DNA from: Nonomuraea fuscirosea | GTDB lineage: Bacteria > Actinomycetota > Actinomycetes > Streptosporangiales > Streptosporangiaceae | Length of the DNA stretch: 64,000 bases | Direction of reading: 5' to 3' | Assembly (NCBI RefSeq): GCF_003001935.1 | Contig: NZ_PVNG01000010.1 | Location: forward strand, 62,001-126,000 | Shown here: one piece after another, positions 8,891-17,680 of the stretch | Position numbering within the stretch: the stretch's first letter is position 1 | How the letters are laid out: the number at the start of each line of letters is the position of its first letter | Position numbers and translations under genes: made by a program | Notes under the pieces: generated by a model | Told to the model about the DNA's origin: nothing | Database searches by the model: none | What the model saw: the letters and a program-made list of their open reading frames with translations, nothing else

Positions 8891-8974
8891 GCCGCGAGTC
8901 GCTCAGCGAACGCCGCGAGTCGCTCAGCGAACGCCGCGAGTCGCTCAGCGAACGTCGTCAGTCGCTCAGCGAAC
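8891..8974. repeat. Four tandem 21-bp repeats, each with a short palindrome
   Basis: Four units start at 8891, 8912, 8933 and 8954. The first three are identical and the fourth differs in its first six bases (gtcgtc for gccgcg); a partial fifth copy follows. Each unit contains TCGCTCAGCGA, an 11-bp perfect inverted repeat around one base. The last unit contains the stop codon (8966-8968) of the minus-strand transglutaminase-like gene, so the array lies just past that gene's end. Confidence 0.9.
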
Positions 8975-9784
8975 GTCGTCAGGGAAGCGAAGGTCGGCGC
9001 TGCGGTAGAGCCGGTCGACCGCCTCAACACTGTCGGCCGCACAGGTGGCGGCGACCTCGTCGATCAGCAGGTCGTAATCAGGGCCGGTCTTGCCCTCGTA
9101 GGACGCGGTCATCCGGCCCCATTCGTCCCACGGCAGCGTCTCCGTCTTGCACAGCGCGGCCAGGTCGCGGATCGCGTTGCCCCGGATCTCGGCCGCTCCC
9201 CACGCATGCGTCGTGCCCGCGACGCCGAACGTGTCCGGGTCGATCTCTCCCCGCCGGTAGAGCGTCCACGCTTCGCCGCCGGTCAGGAACTGTCCCGGAG
9301 CCAGGTCTTCGGGCCGTGCGACCTGGTCGCCGCCGAGGGTCTGGCTGTCGATGCGGACCCAGCGCCGCTCGCCGGCGTGCCAGTATTCGGTGACCCAGTG
9401 GTCAATGGCCTGCCCAGGGGCGAAGTAGGTGGCGAATCCACACCGCGCGCGTGCCGCGATGCCCCGTACCCGGAGCAGGGCGCAGCTCAGCGTGGCGAAG
9501 TGGCGGCAGGTGCCCACCACCCGCAGGTGCGCCGGCCGCTGGACCTCCAGCGGCGCGGCGTCGAGCCGCGTCAATGCCCCGACGATGGCGCTCGCCGGCC
9601 GCAGGTCCTTCTCCGCCATACGCTCCTTGGGCAGCGACAGCGTGGCGGCCTCGAACGGATGGATGACGATTCCACGTACGACGCGGCAGATCTCCACCGG
9701 ATCAGTCGGAAGGCCGGCGATGAGAGGTAATTGGTCGGCGTCCAGTGTGGTGAAGATTCCAGGGCTGGCGTAGTCGATGACCAT
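8966..9784 (-). CDS. Transglutaminase-like domain protein
   Basis: A 272-residue protein with a papain-like transglutaminase core. The catalytic triad is visible: Cys93 in GTCRHFATLSCALLRVRG, His129 in AIDHWVTEYW and Asp146 in RWVRIDSQTLG. Such bacterial domains act as proteases or transglutaminases, often of unknown substrate; no signal peptide is seen, so a cytoplasmic role is likely. ATG at 9784 (MVIDYASPGIFTTLD) is chosen over 9832 because conserved content begins there, although the ribosome site is weak. Its 3' end runs into the tandem array at 8891-8974. Confidence 0.75.
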   Translation of the reverse strand: MVIDYASPGIFTTLDADQLPLIAGLPTDPVEICRVVRGIVIHPFEAATLSLPKERMAEKDLRPASAIVGALTRLDAAPLEVQRPAHLRVVGTCRHFATLSCALLRVRGIAARARCGFATYFAPGQAIDHWVTEYWHAGERRWVRIDSQTLGGDQVARPEDLAPGQFLTGGEAWTLYRRGEIDPDTFGVAGTTHAWGAAEIRGNAIRDLAALCKTETLPWDEWGRMTASYEGKTGPDYDLLIDEVAATCAADSVEAVDRLYRSADLRFPDDVR

Positions 9785-9794
9785 GCGGGAGACC

Positions 9795-10076
9795 CTACTG
9801 AAAGGGGCTCCGCCGCAACGGGAGAAGCACATAGGGCCTGCGTCGTTCGGCGTTGAGCAGCTTCAGTCCCGGCCCGCTGCGCCCGATCCCGACGATGGTC
9901 ACGGACTCCTTGCCCGCGTTGACGAAGTCCACGGACACTTCGAAGCCGTCCTGGCCGCTGTATCCGCCCGTCCCGCCCGTTGTTAAGGGGCGGGGTTCGT
10001 CGACCGCGAGCGGAACACGATTCTTCGGCGCGAAGCGCGTCACGTCCTCAGGGTGTCTGGGAGCGGTCCGGGTCAT
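9795..10076 (-). CDS. Short hypothetical ORF or gene remnant
   Basis: A 93-codon open frame whose C-terminal two thirds (YSGQDGFEVSVDFVNAGKES onward) has strong GC3 bias and an Ig-like beta pattern, which argues that it is or was coding. The N-terminal 10 codons overlap the end of the MFS gene and no ribosome site precedes the ATG at 10076; an internal GTG at about 10016 is possible. It carries one TTA codon, rare in such genomes. It could be a small gene or the truncated tail of a larger one. No family is recognised. Confidence 0.35.
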   Translation of the reverse strand: MTRTAPRHPEDVTRFAPKNRVPLAVDEPRPLTTGGTGGYSGQDGFEVSVDFVNAGKESVTIVGIGRSGPGLKLLNAERRRPYVLLPLRRSPFQ

Positions 10077-11259
10077 CGCCGGCCGGGGTGGTGGAGCGGT
10101 GGTGGGTCTCGACGGCCGGCGCCAGGAAGATGGCGCAGGCGACGAAGACCAGGACCACGATCATGGCGGTACGCAGCCCCCAATGATCCCCGAGGAAGCC
10201 GAGGCCGGGCGGTCCGACCAGGAAGGCGACGTAGCCGAGGGTGGCTACCAGGCTGACGCGGGCGGTCGAGTCGGGGCCGGTTTCGCCGGCGGCCGACAGC
10301 GCGACCGGGAAGCCCAGTGAGGCGCCGACGCCCCAGAACAGGACGGCGGCACCGGCCAGCACGGCGTTGTCCGAGAAGATCACCATGAGCAGGCCGATCG
10401 CTCCGGCGATGGCGCTGGCGCGCATGACCGGGGTCCGGCCGAAGCGGTCGAGGAAGTAGCCGCCGCCGAAGCGGCCGATGGTCATGGCGGCGGCGAAGGC
10501 GGTGTAGACGAGGGATCCGGCGGTGGCGTCCACGCCGTGGCCGTCCACCATGATCAGCGGCAGCCAGTCGCTGGCGGCTCCCTCGGACAGGGCCATCGCC
10601 AGGACGATCGCGCCGATCAGGACGAGCTGGGTGTCCTTCCAGAGCTTCTGCCGCGGGTGCTCGGACCCCGCCTGAGCGGGCGCCTGCACGCCGGTCCCCG
10701 CGGGAATGGCGCGGATGGCGTACAGGAACAGGGCGGCGGCGATCACGGTGATCACGGCCAGATGCCAGTACGCGGGAAGGCGGGCGGCGGTGGCGGCGAT
10801 GCCGGCGCAGGCGCCGAGGACGGTGCCCAGGCTGAAGCAGCCGTGCAGGATGGGCATGGTCGTCTTGCCGGTGAGCCGCTCGACGTCGGCGGCATCGACG
10901 TTGATCGCGACCTCACCGCCACCGATGCCCACGCCGAACACGAACAGGCCCACCACGACCAGCGGCACGGACGACAGCAGCAGCCCGACGCTGATGACGG
11001 CCAGGCTGGTCACCAGCATCCCGGTCCCGGCACCCATGACGGGCCTGGTGCCGTAGCGCGAGACGAACCGCCCTGAGCACAGGATCCCGACCATGGAGCC
11101 CAGCGACAGCCCGAACAGGATCAGACCCATCTGACCGGTGGACACTCCCAGTTGGTCGCGGATGTCCGGGGTGCGGGTCACCCACGACGCTATGGAGATA
11201 CCCGGGAGCAGAAAGAACAGGAGCAGCGCTCGTCGGCGACGACGGGTGGCGAGGTCCAT
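10048..11259 (-). CDS. MFS transporter (YbjJ-like)
   Basis: A 403-residue major facilitator with 12 predicted membrane helices. Typical features are SGRFVSRYGTRPVMG (loop 2-3 motif A), a gap between helices 6 and 7 (GTGVQAPAQAGSEHPRQKL) and GGGYFLDRFGRTPVMR in the second half. It is most like the YbjJ group of proton-driven exporters of unknown substrate. ATG at 11259 follows GGAGACC; a TTG at 11265 is the only alternative. It ends in a polar tail (VETHHRSTTPAGDDPDRSQTP). Confidence 0.8.
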   Translation of the reverse strand: MDLATRRRRRALLLFFLLPGISIASWVTRTPDIRDQLGVSTGQMGLILFGLSLGSMVGILCSGRFVSRYGTRPVMGAGTGMLVTSLAVISVGLLLSSVPLVVVGLFVFGVGIGGGEVAINVDAADVERLTGKTTMPILHGCFSLGTVLGACAGIAATAARLPAYWHLAVITVIAAALFLYAIRAIPAGTGVQAPAQAGSEHPRQKLWKDTQLVLIGAIVLAMALSEGAASDWLPLIMVDGHGVDATAGSLVYTAFAAAMTIGRFGGGYFLDRFGRTPVMRASAIAGAIGLLMVIFSDNAVLAGAAVLFWGVGASLGFPVALSAAGETGPDSTARVSLVATLGYVAFLVGPPGLGFLGDHWGLRTAMIVVLVFVACAIFLAPAVETHHRSTTPAGDDPDRSQTP

Positions 11260-11501
11260 GAACAAGGGGTCTCCGTGGAGGTGCGAGGTCCGGCAGGCCA
11301 GCCGTCAGCGCCACCGACCGCGCGCAGACGTACAGGTAGACACTAAAGAGGAGGAAATAGCCGTAGACGGCCGGGAGTCCTCCCACGGCGAAGTGGGCCG
11401 GCGGCCTGATCTGGGAGACAGGGAAGAGCCCTCCGCGGAGATCAACGGGGGCCGGAAAGCAGGAAGGGGCGCGCCGTCATCCTGGCGCACCCCTTCTGAG
11501 C

Positions 11502-11589
11502 TGGCGGAGGATAGGGGATTTGAACCCCTGATAGGTTGCCCTATACACGCTTTCCAAGCGTGCGCCCTCGGCCACTAGGCGAATCCTCC
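11502..11589 (-). tRNA. tRNA-Ser (anticodon GGA)
   Basis: The minus strand folds as a class II tRNA of 88 nt including an encoded CCA end. The acceptor stem GGAGGAT pairs with ATCCTCC; the anticodon stem CACGC/GCGTG encloses the loop TTGGAAA with anticodon GGA (reads UCC). A long variable arm (TATAGGGCAACCTATC region) and the T loop GGGGTTCAAATCCCC are present, as expected for serine. It lies about 100 bp before the SRP RNA, a common actinobacterial order. Confidence 0.95.
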
Positions 11590-11687
11590 GCCGACGAGCT
11601 TACCGGACTTCCCGGGGTGTGCAGACCACGTTTTTCGCGGGATGGCTCAGGGTGGAGCGAGCACTGCGGCATCCGGCTAGACTGTCC

Positions 11688-11780
11688 AGGGACCCCTCGC
11701 GCGGCGTCATCCTGTGAACCTCCCCAGGGCCGGAAGGCAGCAAGGATAAGCGGGCTCTGGCGGGTGTGCGGGGGGTCTCT
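11688..11780 (+). ncRNA. ffs: Small (4.5S-type) signal recognition particle RNA
   Basis: The sequence has the hallmark SRP domain IV: an internal loop and tetraloop region with CCTCCCCAGGGCCGGAAGGC followed by AGCAAGGATAAG. Its outer helix pairs GGGACCCCTCGC (11689-11700) with GTGCGGGGGGTCTC (11766-11779). Domain IV binds Ffh and docks ribosomes at the membrane. The location directly before dnaX is conserved in actinobacteria. Exact ends are estimated from the closing helix, within a few bases. Confidence 0.9.
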
Positions 11781-11814
11781 TCGTTGGGAGCCCCCTCGCA
11801 GGCGGGATGGTCGT

Positions 11815-14220
11815 ATGAGCCTTGCGCTTTACCGCAAGTACCGACCCGGGACCTTCGCCGAGGTCAAGGGTCAGGAACACGTCACTGATCCGCTGCGACA
11901 GGCGTTGCGTACGGGCCGCATCAACCACGCCTACCTGTTCAGCGGCCCCCGCGGATGTGGCAAGACGTCCAGTGCCCGCATCCTGGCGCGCTCCCTCAAC
12001 TGCGAGAAGGGCCCGACCCCCGATCCGTGCGGCGAGTGCGAGTCGTGCGTAGCGCTGGCTCCGACCGGGCCCGGTCACCTCGACGTCATAGAGATCGACG
12101 CCGCCTCCCACGGTGGTGTGGACGACGCGCGCGACCTGCGTGAGCGGGCCTTCTTCGCGCCCGTGTCCGCGCGCTACAAGATCTACATCATCGACGAGGC
12201 GCACATGGTGACCCGCGAGGGTTTCAACGCGCTGCTCAAGCTCGTCGAGGAGCCCCCGCCGCATCTGAAGTTCATCTTCGCGACGACGGAGCCGGAAAAG
12301 GTCATCGGCACCATCAAGTCGCGTACGCATCACTACCCGTTCCGGCTGATGCCGCCCGCGACGCTCCGGGCGCTGCTGGAGGAGATCCTCACCTCCGAGA
12401 GCGTGCCGTTCGAGCCCACCGCGCTGCCTCTGGTCGTCCGCGCGGGCGCCGGCTCGGCCCGTGACTCGCTGTCGATCCTCGACCAGCTCCTCGCCGGGGC
12501 GGAGGAGGACGGCATCACCTACACCAAGGCCGTCTCCCTGCTCGGCTACACCGACGGCGACCTGCTCGACGAGGTCGTCGGCGCGTTCGCGGCGCGCGAC
12601 GGCGCCCAGGTCTTCCACACGGTCAACCGGGTGATCGAGGGCGGCCACGACCCGCGCCGCTTCGCCTCCGACCTGCTCGAACGCTTCCGCGACCTGGTGA
12701 TCCTGGCCAACGTTCCCGAGGCGGCCTCCAGCGGGCTGCTCGACCGGCCCGCCGACGAGCTGGAGCGGCTGGTGCAGCAGGCGGCCTCGATGGGGCCGGC
12801 CGAGCTGACCCGCGCCGCCGAGATCTTCAACGCCGGCCTCACCGAGATGCGCGGCGCCACCTCGCCGCGCCTGCTGCTCGAACTGATGTGCGCGCGGGTC
12901 CTGCTTCCGGGGGCGGCGCAGGGCGAGGGTGCGTTGCTGGCGCGGCTGGAACGGCTCGAACGCGGTGGCGCGGTCGCCCAGATGGCGGCGAGGTCGGCGG
13001 CTCCTGTCGCGTCCGCCCCACCTGCCGCCGCTCCACCCGCTGCTGCTGGGACGGCTGCGGGGGTACAGGGTTCTCCGAGTACGTCCGCTTCCGCCGGTGG
13101 ATCCGCCGCTCCCGCGGTCGAGTCGTCGTCCGCGCCCGCTCGTGGTGGTGGTGACGACTGGCCCGAGGCGGTGCGTCCCGGTGCTCAGGCGGCGTCCTCT
13201 CCCGCTGCGGGGCCGGCCGCTTCCGGCGGCTCTGGCGGGGGGTACGCGACCGCGGCGGGCAGTGGCGCTCAGCAGGCTCCCCAGGGCGGCCCCAGCGGTC
13301 CGACGCCTGGTGGAGCCGGCGCCATCCAGGCGCAGTGGGCCGCGGTGCTGGCCGCACTCAAGCAGCGCAGCATCGTCGTCTGGGCCAACGTGAGCACCAA
13401 CGCCCAGGTCGTGGGTGTGGAGGGCAACCTGGTCACGCTGGGGTTCGCCCAGGTCGGCGCGATGAAGAACTTCACCGGCGGCGGCAAGGACGCCGTGGTG
13501 GCGGCCGCGCTCGGCGACGTGCTGGGGGGCACGTGGCGGGTCGAGGCGGTCGTCGGCGGCTCCCCGGCTCCGCAGGCCGCGCGCGGGCCGGCCCGTACTC
13601 CGTCCCACGGCCCGGCCCAGGGCGGGCACGGTTCCGCGCCGGGAGGGCAGAACGCGGCCGGGCCCGGACAGTCCTCTTACGGGTCGCAGGGGCCCACCGG
13701 TCCGCAGGTGGTTGGTCAGCCGGCGCCCGGACCTCAGGGGGGTCAGGGCAAGACGGGTCCTCAGGGGCGTACGGCGTCCCACGGAGACTCGGCCGAGGAC
13801 AAGGGCGGGCAGGACCCCGGCCAGCCTCCCGCCGCCCCGCCAGGACCTCTGGCCACCGACGAGTCCTGGCCCGACGCCCCCGACGATTTCGGTCCCGGCG
13901 CCCCGCCGAACCCGGACCCCACGCGCACCGTCGCCGCCGCCCAGCCCGCCGCCGCGAGTTCGGGCGCGCCCCCGGGAGCCGGCCTGGCCGCCGCTCGATC
14001 GGCCGCCAAGGCCGCCGCGCAGGCGGGTCCGCGCGTCCCGATGGCCCGTAGTGGGGCCGTCGCCTGGCCCGACAAGGTCCCCAGCCGTGACAAGAGCCCC
14101 GTTTCCGACGAGGTGGACCCGCTCAACGACGCCGACGCCGACGTGGACGCCCTCTCGGGCATGGCCCTGCTGGAGCGGGAGCTCGGTGCCCAGGTGATCG
14201 GCGAAATCGATCACGCCTGA
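11815..14220 (+). CDS. dnaX: DNA polymerase III subunit gamma/tau
   Basis: An 801-residue clamp-loader ATPase that opens and loads the beta sliding clamp. It begins MSLALYRKYRPGTFAEVKGQ; Walker A GPRGCGKT is at about residues 44-51, the zinc-binding Cys cluster (CGECESC region) at about 64-80 and the IIDEAHM Walker B follows. The C-terminal half is a long low-complexity Ala/Gly/Pro linker and a tau-like tail. ATG at 11815 is 35 bp past the SRP RNA, so both may share a transcript. I saw no E. coli-type slippery site, so only full-length tau is expected. Confidence 0.95.
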   Translation: MSLALYRKYRPGTFAEVKGQEHVTDPLRQALRTGRINHAYLFSGPRGCGKTSSARILARSLNCEKGPTPDPCGECESCVALAPTGPGHLDVIEIDAASHGGVDDARDLRERAFFAPVSARYKIYIIDEAHMVTREGFNALLKLVEEPPPHLKFIFATTEPEKVIGTIKSRTHHYPFRLMPPATLRALLEEILTSESVPFEPTALPLVVRAGAGSARDSLSILDQLLAGAEEDGITYTKAVSLLGYTDGDLLDEVVGAFAARDGAQVFHTVNRVIEGGHDPRRFASDLLERFRDLVILANVPEAASSGLLDRPADELERLVQQAASMGPAELTRAAEIFNAGLTEMRGATSPRLLLELMCARVLLPGAAQGEGALLARLERLERGGAVAQMAARSAAPVASAPPAAAPPAAAGTAAGVQGSPSTSASAGGSAAPAVESSSAPARGGGDDWPEAVRPGAQAASSPAAGPAASGGSGGGYATAAGSGAQQAPQGGPSGPTPGGAGAIQAQWAAVLAALKQRSIVVWANVSTNAQVVGVEGNLVTLGFAQVGAMKNFTGGGKDAVVAAALGDVLGGTWRVEAVVGGSPAPQAARGPARTPSHGPAQGGHGSAPGGQNAAGPGQSSYGSQGPTGPQVVGQPAPGPQGGQGKTGPQGRTASHGDSAEDKGGQDPGQPPAAPPGPLATDESWPDAPDDFGPGAPPNPDPTRTVAAAQPAAASSGAPPGAGLAAARSAAKAAAQAGPRVPMARSGAVAWPDKVPSRDKSPVSDEVDPLNDADADVDALSGMALLERELGAQVIGEIDHA

Positions 14221-14316
14221 GCGGCCCCACCTGACCCCCGGGTGGCTCGTGCCGAGGTGGGTGAGTGGTGCCGCCTGGCCCTCGGTGGCGCGCGCCGACG
14301 GTCGTGGTGAATGCCC

Positions 14317-15756
14317 TCAGCTGAGAAGGCGGGAGCGGGCGGCGGCGGAGCGGGGGTCGGTGGAGGGGAGGGCAGCAAGGCGTTCCAGGACCTCGTAGTC
14401 GTCGCGCCCGTTGCACGTCTGCGCGTACGCCCACAGATCCTCCGGCGATCCCTCCCGCAGCAGGCAGGCCCGCACCTGCGCCTCCAGTTCGTCGCGTTCG
14501 CGGCGGATCTCCGGCGACTCCGAGCGGGGCAGCAGCGGGCCGGGGTAGGCCCGGGACAGGGCGCCGGGGTCGGAGGCGGTCAGCAGGCGGCGCAGGGTCA
14601 GGAAGTCGGCCTCCACCGGGCAGGTCAGCCGGTACGGCTTGGCCGCGATGGCATCCCCGAGCTGGGCGCGCAGCCGGTGGATCTCGGCCCTGATGGTGAC
14701 GGGGTTGCCGGCGTCGCCGTACAGGTGGAAGGAGAGCTGTTCGGCCGTCAGGCCGTGGGGGTGCAGGGCGAGGAGGGTGAGGATCTCGGCGTGCCGCAGC
14801 GACAGGGGGCGGTCGCGGTCGGAGAAGGTGGCCGACGGGGTGCCGGCGCCGAGGAAGGTGAGGGTCAGCGGCTGCGGGGCGGCGGAGGGCGCGGCGCGCA
14901 GGAGGAAACCGTCGGAGAACGGTTCGATCTGGGCGACGGTGCCGTCTCTGAGGATCATGCGCCGGCCGGGGCAGCGGGCGCTCTGCTCGCCGAGGTGGAC
15001 GCGCTCGCCGAGGCCGCCGGCGGGGTCGCCGGAGATGACCCGGCCGGTGGGGGAGAGCAGGATGCCGGGACGGCCGTGCAGCGATTCGTAGCGGCGGCGC
15101 AGGCGTTCGTCGCGCTCGTGCATGCGCAGCGCGAGTTGCGTCTCGGCGAGCTTGGCCGTGGCGGCGACGAGGGCGAGCGTGGCGGGGTGCAGGGTGCGGG
15201 CGATGCCGCTGATGTCGACGCAGCCGATGACCCGGCCCGAGTCGGGATCGGTGATGGGGGCGGCGCTGCACGACCAGACGTGCAGGACGCGCATCAGGTG
15301 CTCTTCCGAATAGACGTGAACGGGCCTGCCTGTCGCCAGGGCCGTGCCCAAGCCGTTGGTGCCGACGTCGCCCTCGGTCCATTGATGCCCGTCGGCCAGG
15401 CCGACCTGGTCGGCGCGGCGCAGGGTGGCGGAAGCGCCGTCGCGCCACAGGATGCGGCCGTCGCCGTCGGTGACGATCATGATGTGGCCGGTCTCGCCGG
15501 CCAGCCCGGACAGGGTGTGGTCGAGCAGCGGCAGGAGATCCTGCAGCGGGTGGGACTCGCGCATGTCCCTGATGCGGGCGGGATCGCAGACGAGGGGCGC
15601 GCTGCTGCCCTCCGGGTCGACCCCGGCGGCCAGCGAGCGGCCCCAGGAGGCCTTGATCAGGTGGCGTGGCGGCTCCGGCCAGGCCCGGCCTGTCACCGCG
15701 GCTTCATGGGCACCGCGCAGAAGCCGGGAGTACGCGTCGAGATGGGGGTAACTCAT
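14317..15756 (-). CDS. GAF-domain winged-helix transcriptional regulator (AcoR-like sensor part)
   Basis: A 479-residue regulator. Residues about 40-215 resemble the AcoR-type sensor region with a GAF domain (IMIVTDGDGRILWRDG, DVGTNGLGTALATGRPVHVY, CSAAPITDPDSGRVIGCVDI). It lacks the sigma-54 AAA+ domain; instead the C-terminal part (SLRHAEILTLLALHPHGLTA, then YGDAGNPVTIRAEIHRLRAQ) looks like a winged helix. Such proteins are usually found near aldehyde or alcohol dehydrogenase genes, but none lies here. It is inserted inverted between dnaX and ybaB. A GCAACGT direct repeat lies about 90 bp upstream. Confidence 0.7.
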   Translation of the reverse strand: MSYPHLDAYSRLLRGAHEAAVTGRAWPEPPRHLIKASWGRSLAAGVDPEGSSAPLVCDPARIRDMRESHPLQDLLPLLDHTLSGLAGETGHIMIVTDGDGRILWRDGASATLRRADQVGLADGHQWTEGDVGTNGLGTALATGRPVHVYSEEHLMRVLHVWSCSAAPITDPDSGRVIGCVDISGIARTLHPATLALVAATAKLAETQLALRMHERDERLRRRYESLHGRPGILLSPTGRVISGDPAGGLGERVHLGEQSARCPGRRMILRDGTVAQIEPFSDGFLLRAAPSAAPQPLTLTFLGAGTPSATFSDRDRPLSLRHAEILTLLALHPHGLTAEQLSFHLYGDAGNPVTIRAEIHRLRAQLGDAIAAKPYRLTCPVEADFLTLRRLLTASDPGALSRAYPGPLLPRSESPEIRRERDELEAQVRACLLREGSPEDLWAYAQTCNGRDDYEVLERLAALPSTDPRSAAARSRLLS

Positions 15757-16204
15757 CGGTCACTCCAAGTAGTCAATTAGAGGATCCGTCTTGTCCGGCC
15801 TCCGCGCAACCCGTTCAGGGGGATTGCAGAGGGTGATTGAATGAACGCAACGTGTGTGCAACGTTCGTCCGGCTAGCGTCCTCGTCAACGCGTCGGCGTG
15901 GTGCGGCCGCTCCGCCGACGTGATGGCCGGGTCTCGGACGCTGGAGGGGGGCCGAGATCCGGCCAGAACAATGCCCGGCGACGACGCCGGGGCACGTCAG
16001 AACACGCCGACGCGAGTCGGACCGCGGACCCGAGGGCCGTGCCGGGCGGCGGGAATCGCCGGTCGGGGACGGCGCACGGAGGCGGGGCGACCGCCCCGGG
16101 CGAGGCTCGGGCAGGAAACAGGGGGACACCCCAGTACATGACGCCGCCCAAACACCGTAGGCTCGTGGCAGTCAAGAACGCGGAGCCACGAGGAGCGCAC
16201 GACG
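15757..16204. other. 448-bp intergenic region between the GAF regulator and ybaB
   Basis: The frames that stay open here are biased by composition and show no start with a ribosome site, so I see no gene. The left part holds the GCAACGT direct repeat (15847-15864). The right part must hold the ybaB-recR-lysC promoter; no clear -35/-10 pair stands out. Confidence 0.5.
15847..15864. promoter_or_regulatory. GCAACGT direct repeat, 11-bp phased
   Basis: Two identical GCAACGT heptamers start at 15847 and 15858, 11 bp apart, and are enclosed by inverted arms GAACG (15843-15847) and CGTTC (15862-15866). The block lies about 90 bp upstream of the GAF regulator start and could be its operator. A TAGCGT hexamer follows at 15874. 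Function is inferred from position only. Confidence 0.35.
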
Positions 16205-16555
16205 GTGAACCCAGGGGATGTCAACCTGCAGCAGCTGCTGGAGCAGGCCCAGCTCATGCAGCAGCAGCTTGTGAGCGCCCAGCAGGAGCTCAACGATGCG
16301 CAGATCGAGGGCTCATCGGGCGGCGGCATGGTCACGGCCGTCGTCAACGGCTCCGGCGAGCTGCTCGAACTCAAGATCGACCCGAGCGTGATCGACTCGG
16401 GAGACGCGCAGGACACCGCGGACACGATCGCCGACCTGGTGATCGCCGCCGTCCGCGACGCGGTGCGCGCGGCCGCCGACCTGCAGCAGGAGAAGCTCGG
16501 CCCATTGGCCCAGGGGCTGGGTGGCGGCGGGCTCGGACAGTTGCCAGGGTTCTAG
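16205..16555 (+). CDS. ybaB: YbaB/EbfC family nucleoid-associated protein
   Basis: A 116-residue DNA-binding protein of the YbaB/EbfC family, which forms dimers and coats DNA. The N-terminal coiled helix (NLQQLLEQAQLMQQQLVSAQ) leads into the family core GGGMVTAVVNGSGELLELKI and DPSVIDSGD. The gene is directly upstream of recR with 2 bp between them, the classic ybaB-recR pair across bacteria. The GTG start at 16205 is supported by the GAGGAGC-like stretch upstream. Confidence 0.93.
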   Translation: MNPGDVNLQQLLEQAQLMQQQLVSAQQELNDAQIEGSSGGGMVTAVVNGSGELLELKIDPSVIDSGDAQDTADTIADLVIAAVRDAVRAAADLQQEKLGPLAQGLGGGGLGQLPGF

Positions 16556-16557
16556 CC

Positions 16558-17157
16558 ATGTACGAAGGGGTCGTCCAGAACCTGATCGACGAGCTGGGGC
16601 TGCTGCCCGGCGTCGGTCCCAAGAGCGCGCAGCGGATCGCGTTCCACCTCCTGGCGGCCGATCCGGCTGACGTCAAGCGGCTGGCGCACGCGTTGCTGGA
16701 GGTCAAGGAGAAGGTCCGCTTCTGCCGGGTCTGCGGCAACGTGGCCGCCGAGGAGGAGTGCCGCATCTGCCGCGACGCCCGCCGCGACACGCACGTCATC
16801 TGCGTGGTGGAGGAGTCGAAGGACGTCGTCGCGATCGAGAAGACGCGCGAGTTCAGGGGCACCTATCACGTGCTCGGCGGCGCGATCAGCCCGATCGACG
16901 GCGTCGGCCCCGATGACCTGCGCATCCGCGAGCTCATGACACGCCTCGCCGACGGCCGTGTCACCGAGCTCATCCTCGCCACAGACCCTAATCTCGAAGG
17001 CGAGGCGACTGCTACCTACCTCGCCCGTCTGGTCAAGCCGATGGGCATCAAAGTGACACGACTGGCCAGCGGTCTGCCTGTGGGCGGTGACCTCGAATAC
17101 GCCGACGAGGTGACCTTGGGCCGCGCGTTCGAAGGACGGAGGCTGCTGGATGTCTGA
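16558..17157 (+). CDS. recR: Recombination mediator protein RecR
   Basis: A 199-residue RecR, which with RecO loads RecA onto SSB-coated gaps. Domains are visible in order: helix-hairpin-helix at about residues 10-30 (LGLLPGVGPKSAQRIAFHLL), zinc finger Cys56, Cys59, Cys68, Cys71 (CRVCGNVAAEEECRIC) and a Toprim domain from about residue 80 (VICVVEESKDVVAIEKT, ATDPNLEGEATATYLA). Length is the normal 199-200. It overlaps the next gene by 8 bp, so translation is likely coupled. Confidence 0.97.
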   Translation: MYEGVVQNLIDELGLLPGVGPKSAQRIAFHLLAADPADVKRLAHALLEVKEKVRFCRVCGNVAAEEECRICRDARRDTHVICVVEESKDVVAIEKTREFRGTYHVLGGAISPIDGVGPDDLRIRELMTRLADGRVTELILATDPNLEGEATATYLARLVKPMGIKVTRLASGLPVGGDLEYADEVTLGRAFEGRRLLDV

Positions 17158-17680
17158 CCAGTGGAGCACGCTGGCGGAAGAGATCGCCGCGCACGCACAG
17201 AACTACGTGGACGGCCTGACCAGGATGGCGGGCGGCGAGGGCGGCGACGCCATCTGGTCGATCCTGCTGGTGGAGGTCGCGCAGGTGAGCCTGGCGGGGG
17301 CCAAACTGGGCGCCAACCAGGACGTCATCCTGGCCGGCAACTACGAGCCGCCGATGAGCGAGGACCCCGACATCGACGGGGTGCGCACGGCGCTGGCCGA
17401 GCGGCTGGAGGCGGTCGACGACTACGCCGAGGTGTTCGACCCGTACAAGGACACCGGCGTCACGGCGTACCGGCTGTCCGACGACCTGACCGCGGTGGCG
17501 GCCGACCTCATCCACGGGCTGCGCCACTATCACGCGGGCCGGCCGCACGAGGCGCTGTGGTGGTGGCAGTACTCCTACTTCAACACCTGGGGCAACCACG
17601 CGGGCGCCGCGATGCGCGCGCTGCAGGCCCTGGCCGCGCACTCGCGGCTCGACGTGGCGGAGGAAGCGACCACCGTCTGA
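17150..17680 (+). CDS. DUF5063 domain-containing protein
   Basis: A 176-residue acidic soluble protein starting MSDQWSTLAEEIAAHAQNYV, with the family pattern EVAQVSLAGAKLGANQDVIL, YAEVFDPYKD and LHHYH/WWWQYSYFNTWGNHA-type end (here LRHYHAGRPHEALWWWQYSY). DUF5063 genes follow recR in many actinobacteria; function is unknown. It overlaps recR by 8 bp and precedes lysC by 82 bp. Confidence 0.85.
   Translation: MSDQWSTLAEEIAAHAQNYVDGLTRMAGGEGGDAIWSILLVEVAQVSLAGAKLGANQDVILAGNYEPPMSEDPDIDGVRTALAERLEAVDDYAEVFDPYKDTGVTAYRLSDDLTAVAADLIHGLRHYHAGRPHEALWWWQYSYFNTWGNHAGAAMRALQALAAHSRLDVAEEATTV

Noticed and set aside
8891..8974. CRISPR array
   Set aside because: Units are contiguous with no spacers and no cas genes are present.
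11707..14214. 835-codon minus-strand frame opposite dnaX
   Set aside because: Shadow of the low-complexity dnaX linker; no domains.
11815..14220. Programmed frameshift in dnaX making a gamma form
   Set aside because: No A-rich slippery heptamer is seen near the end of the ATPase part.
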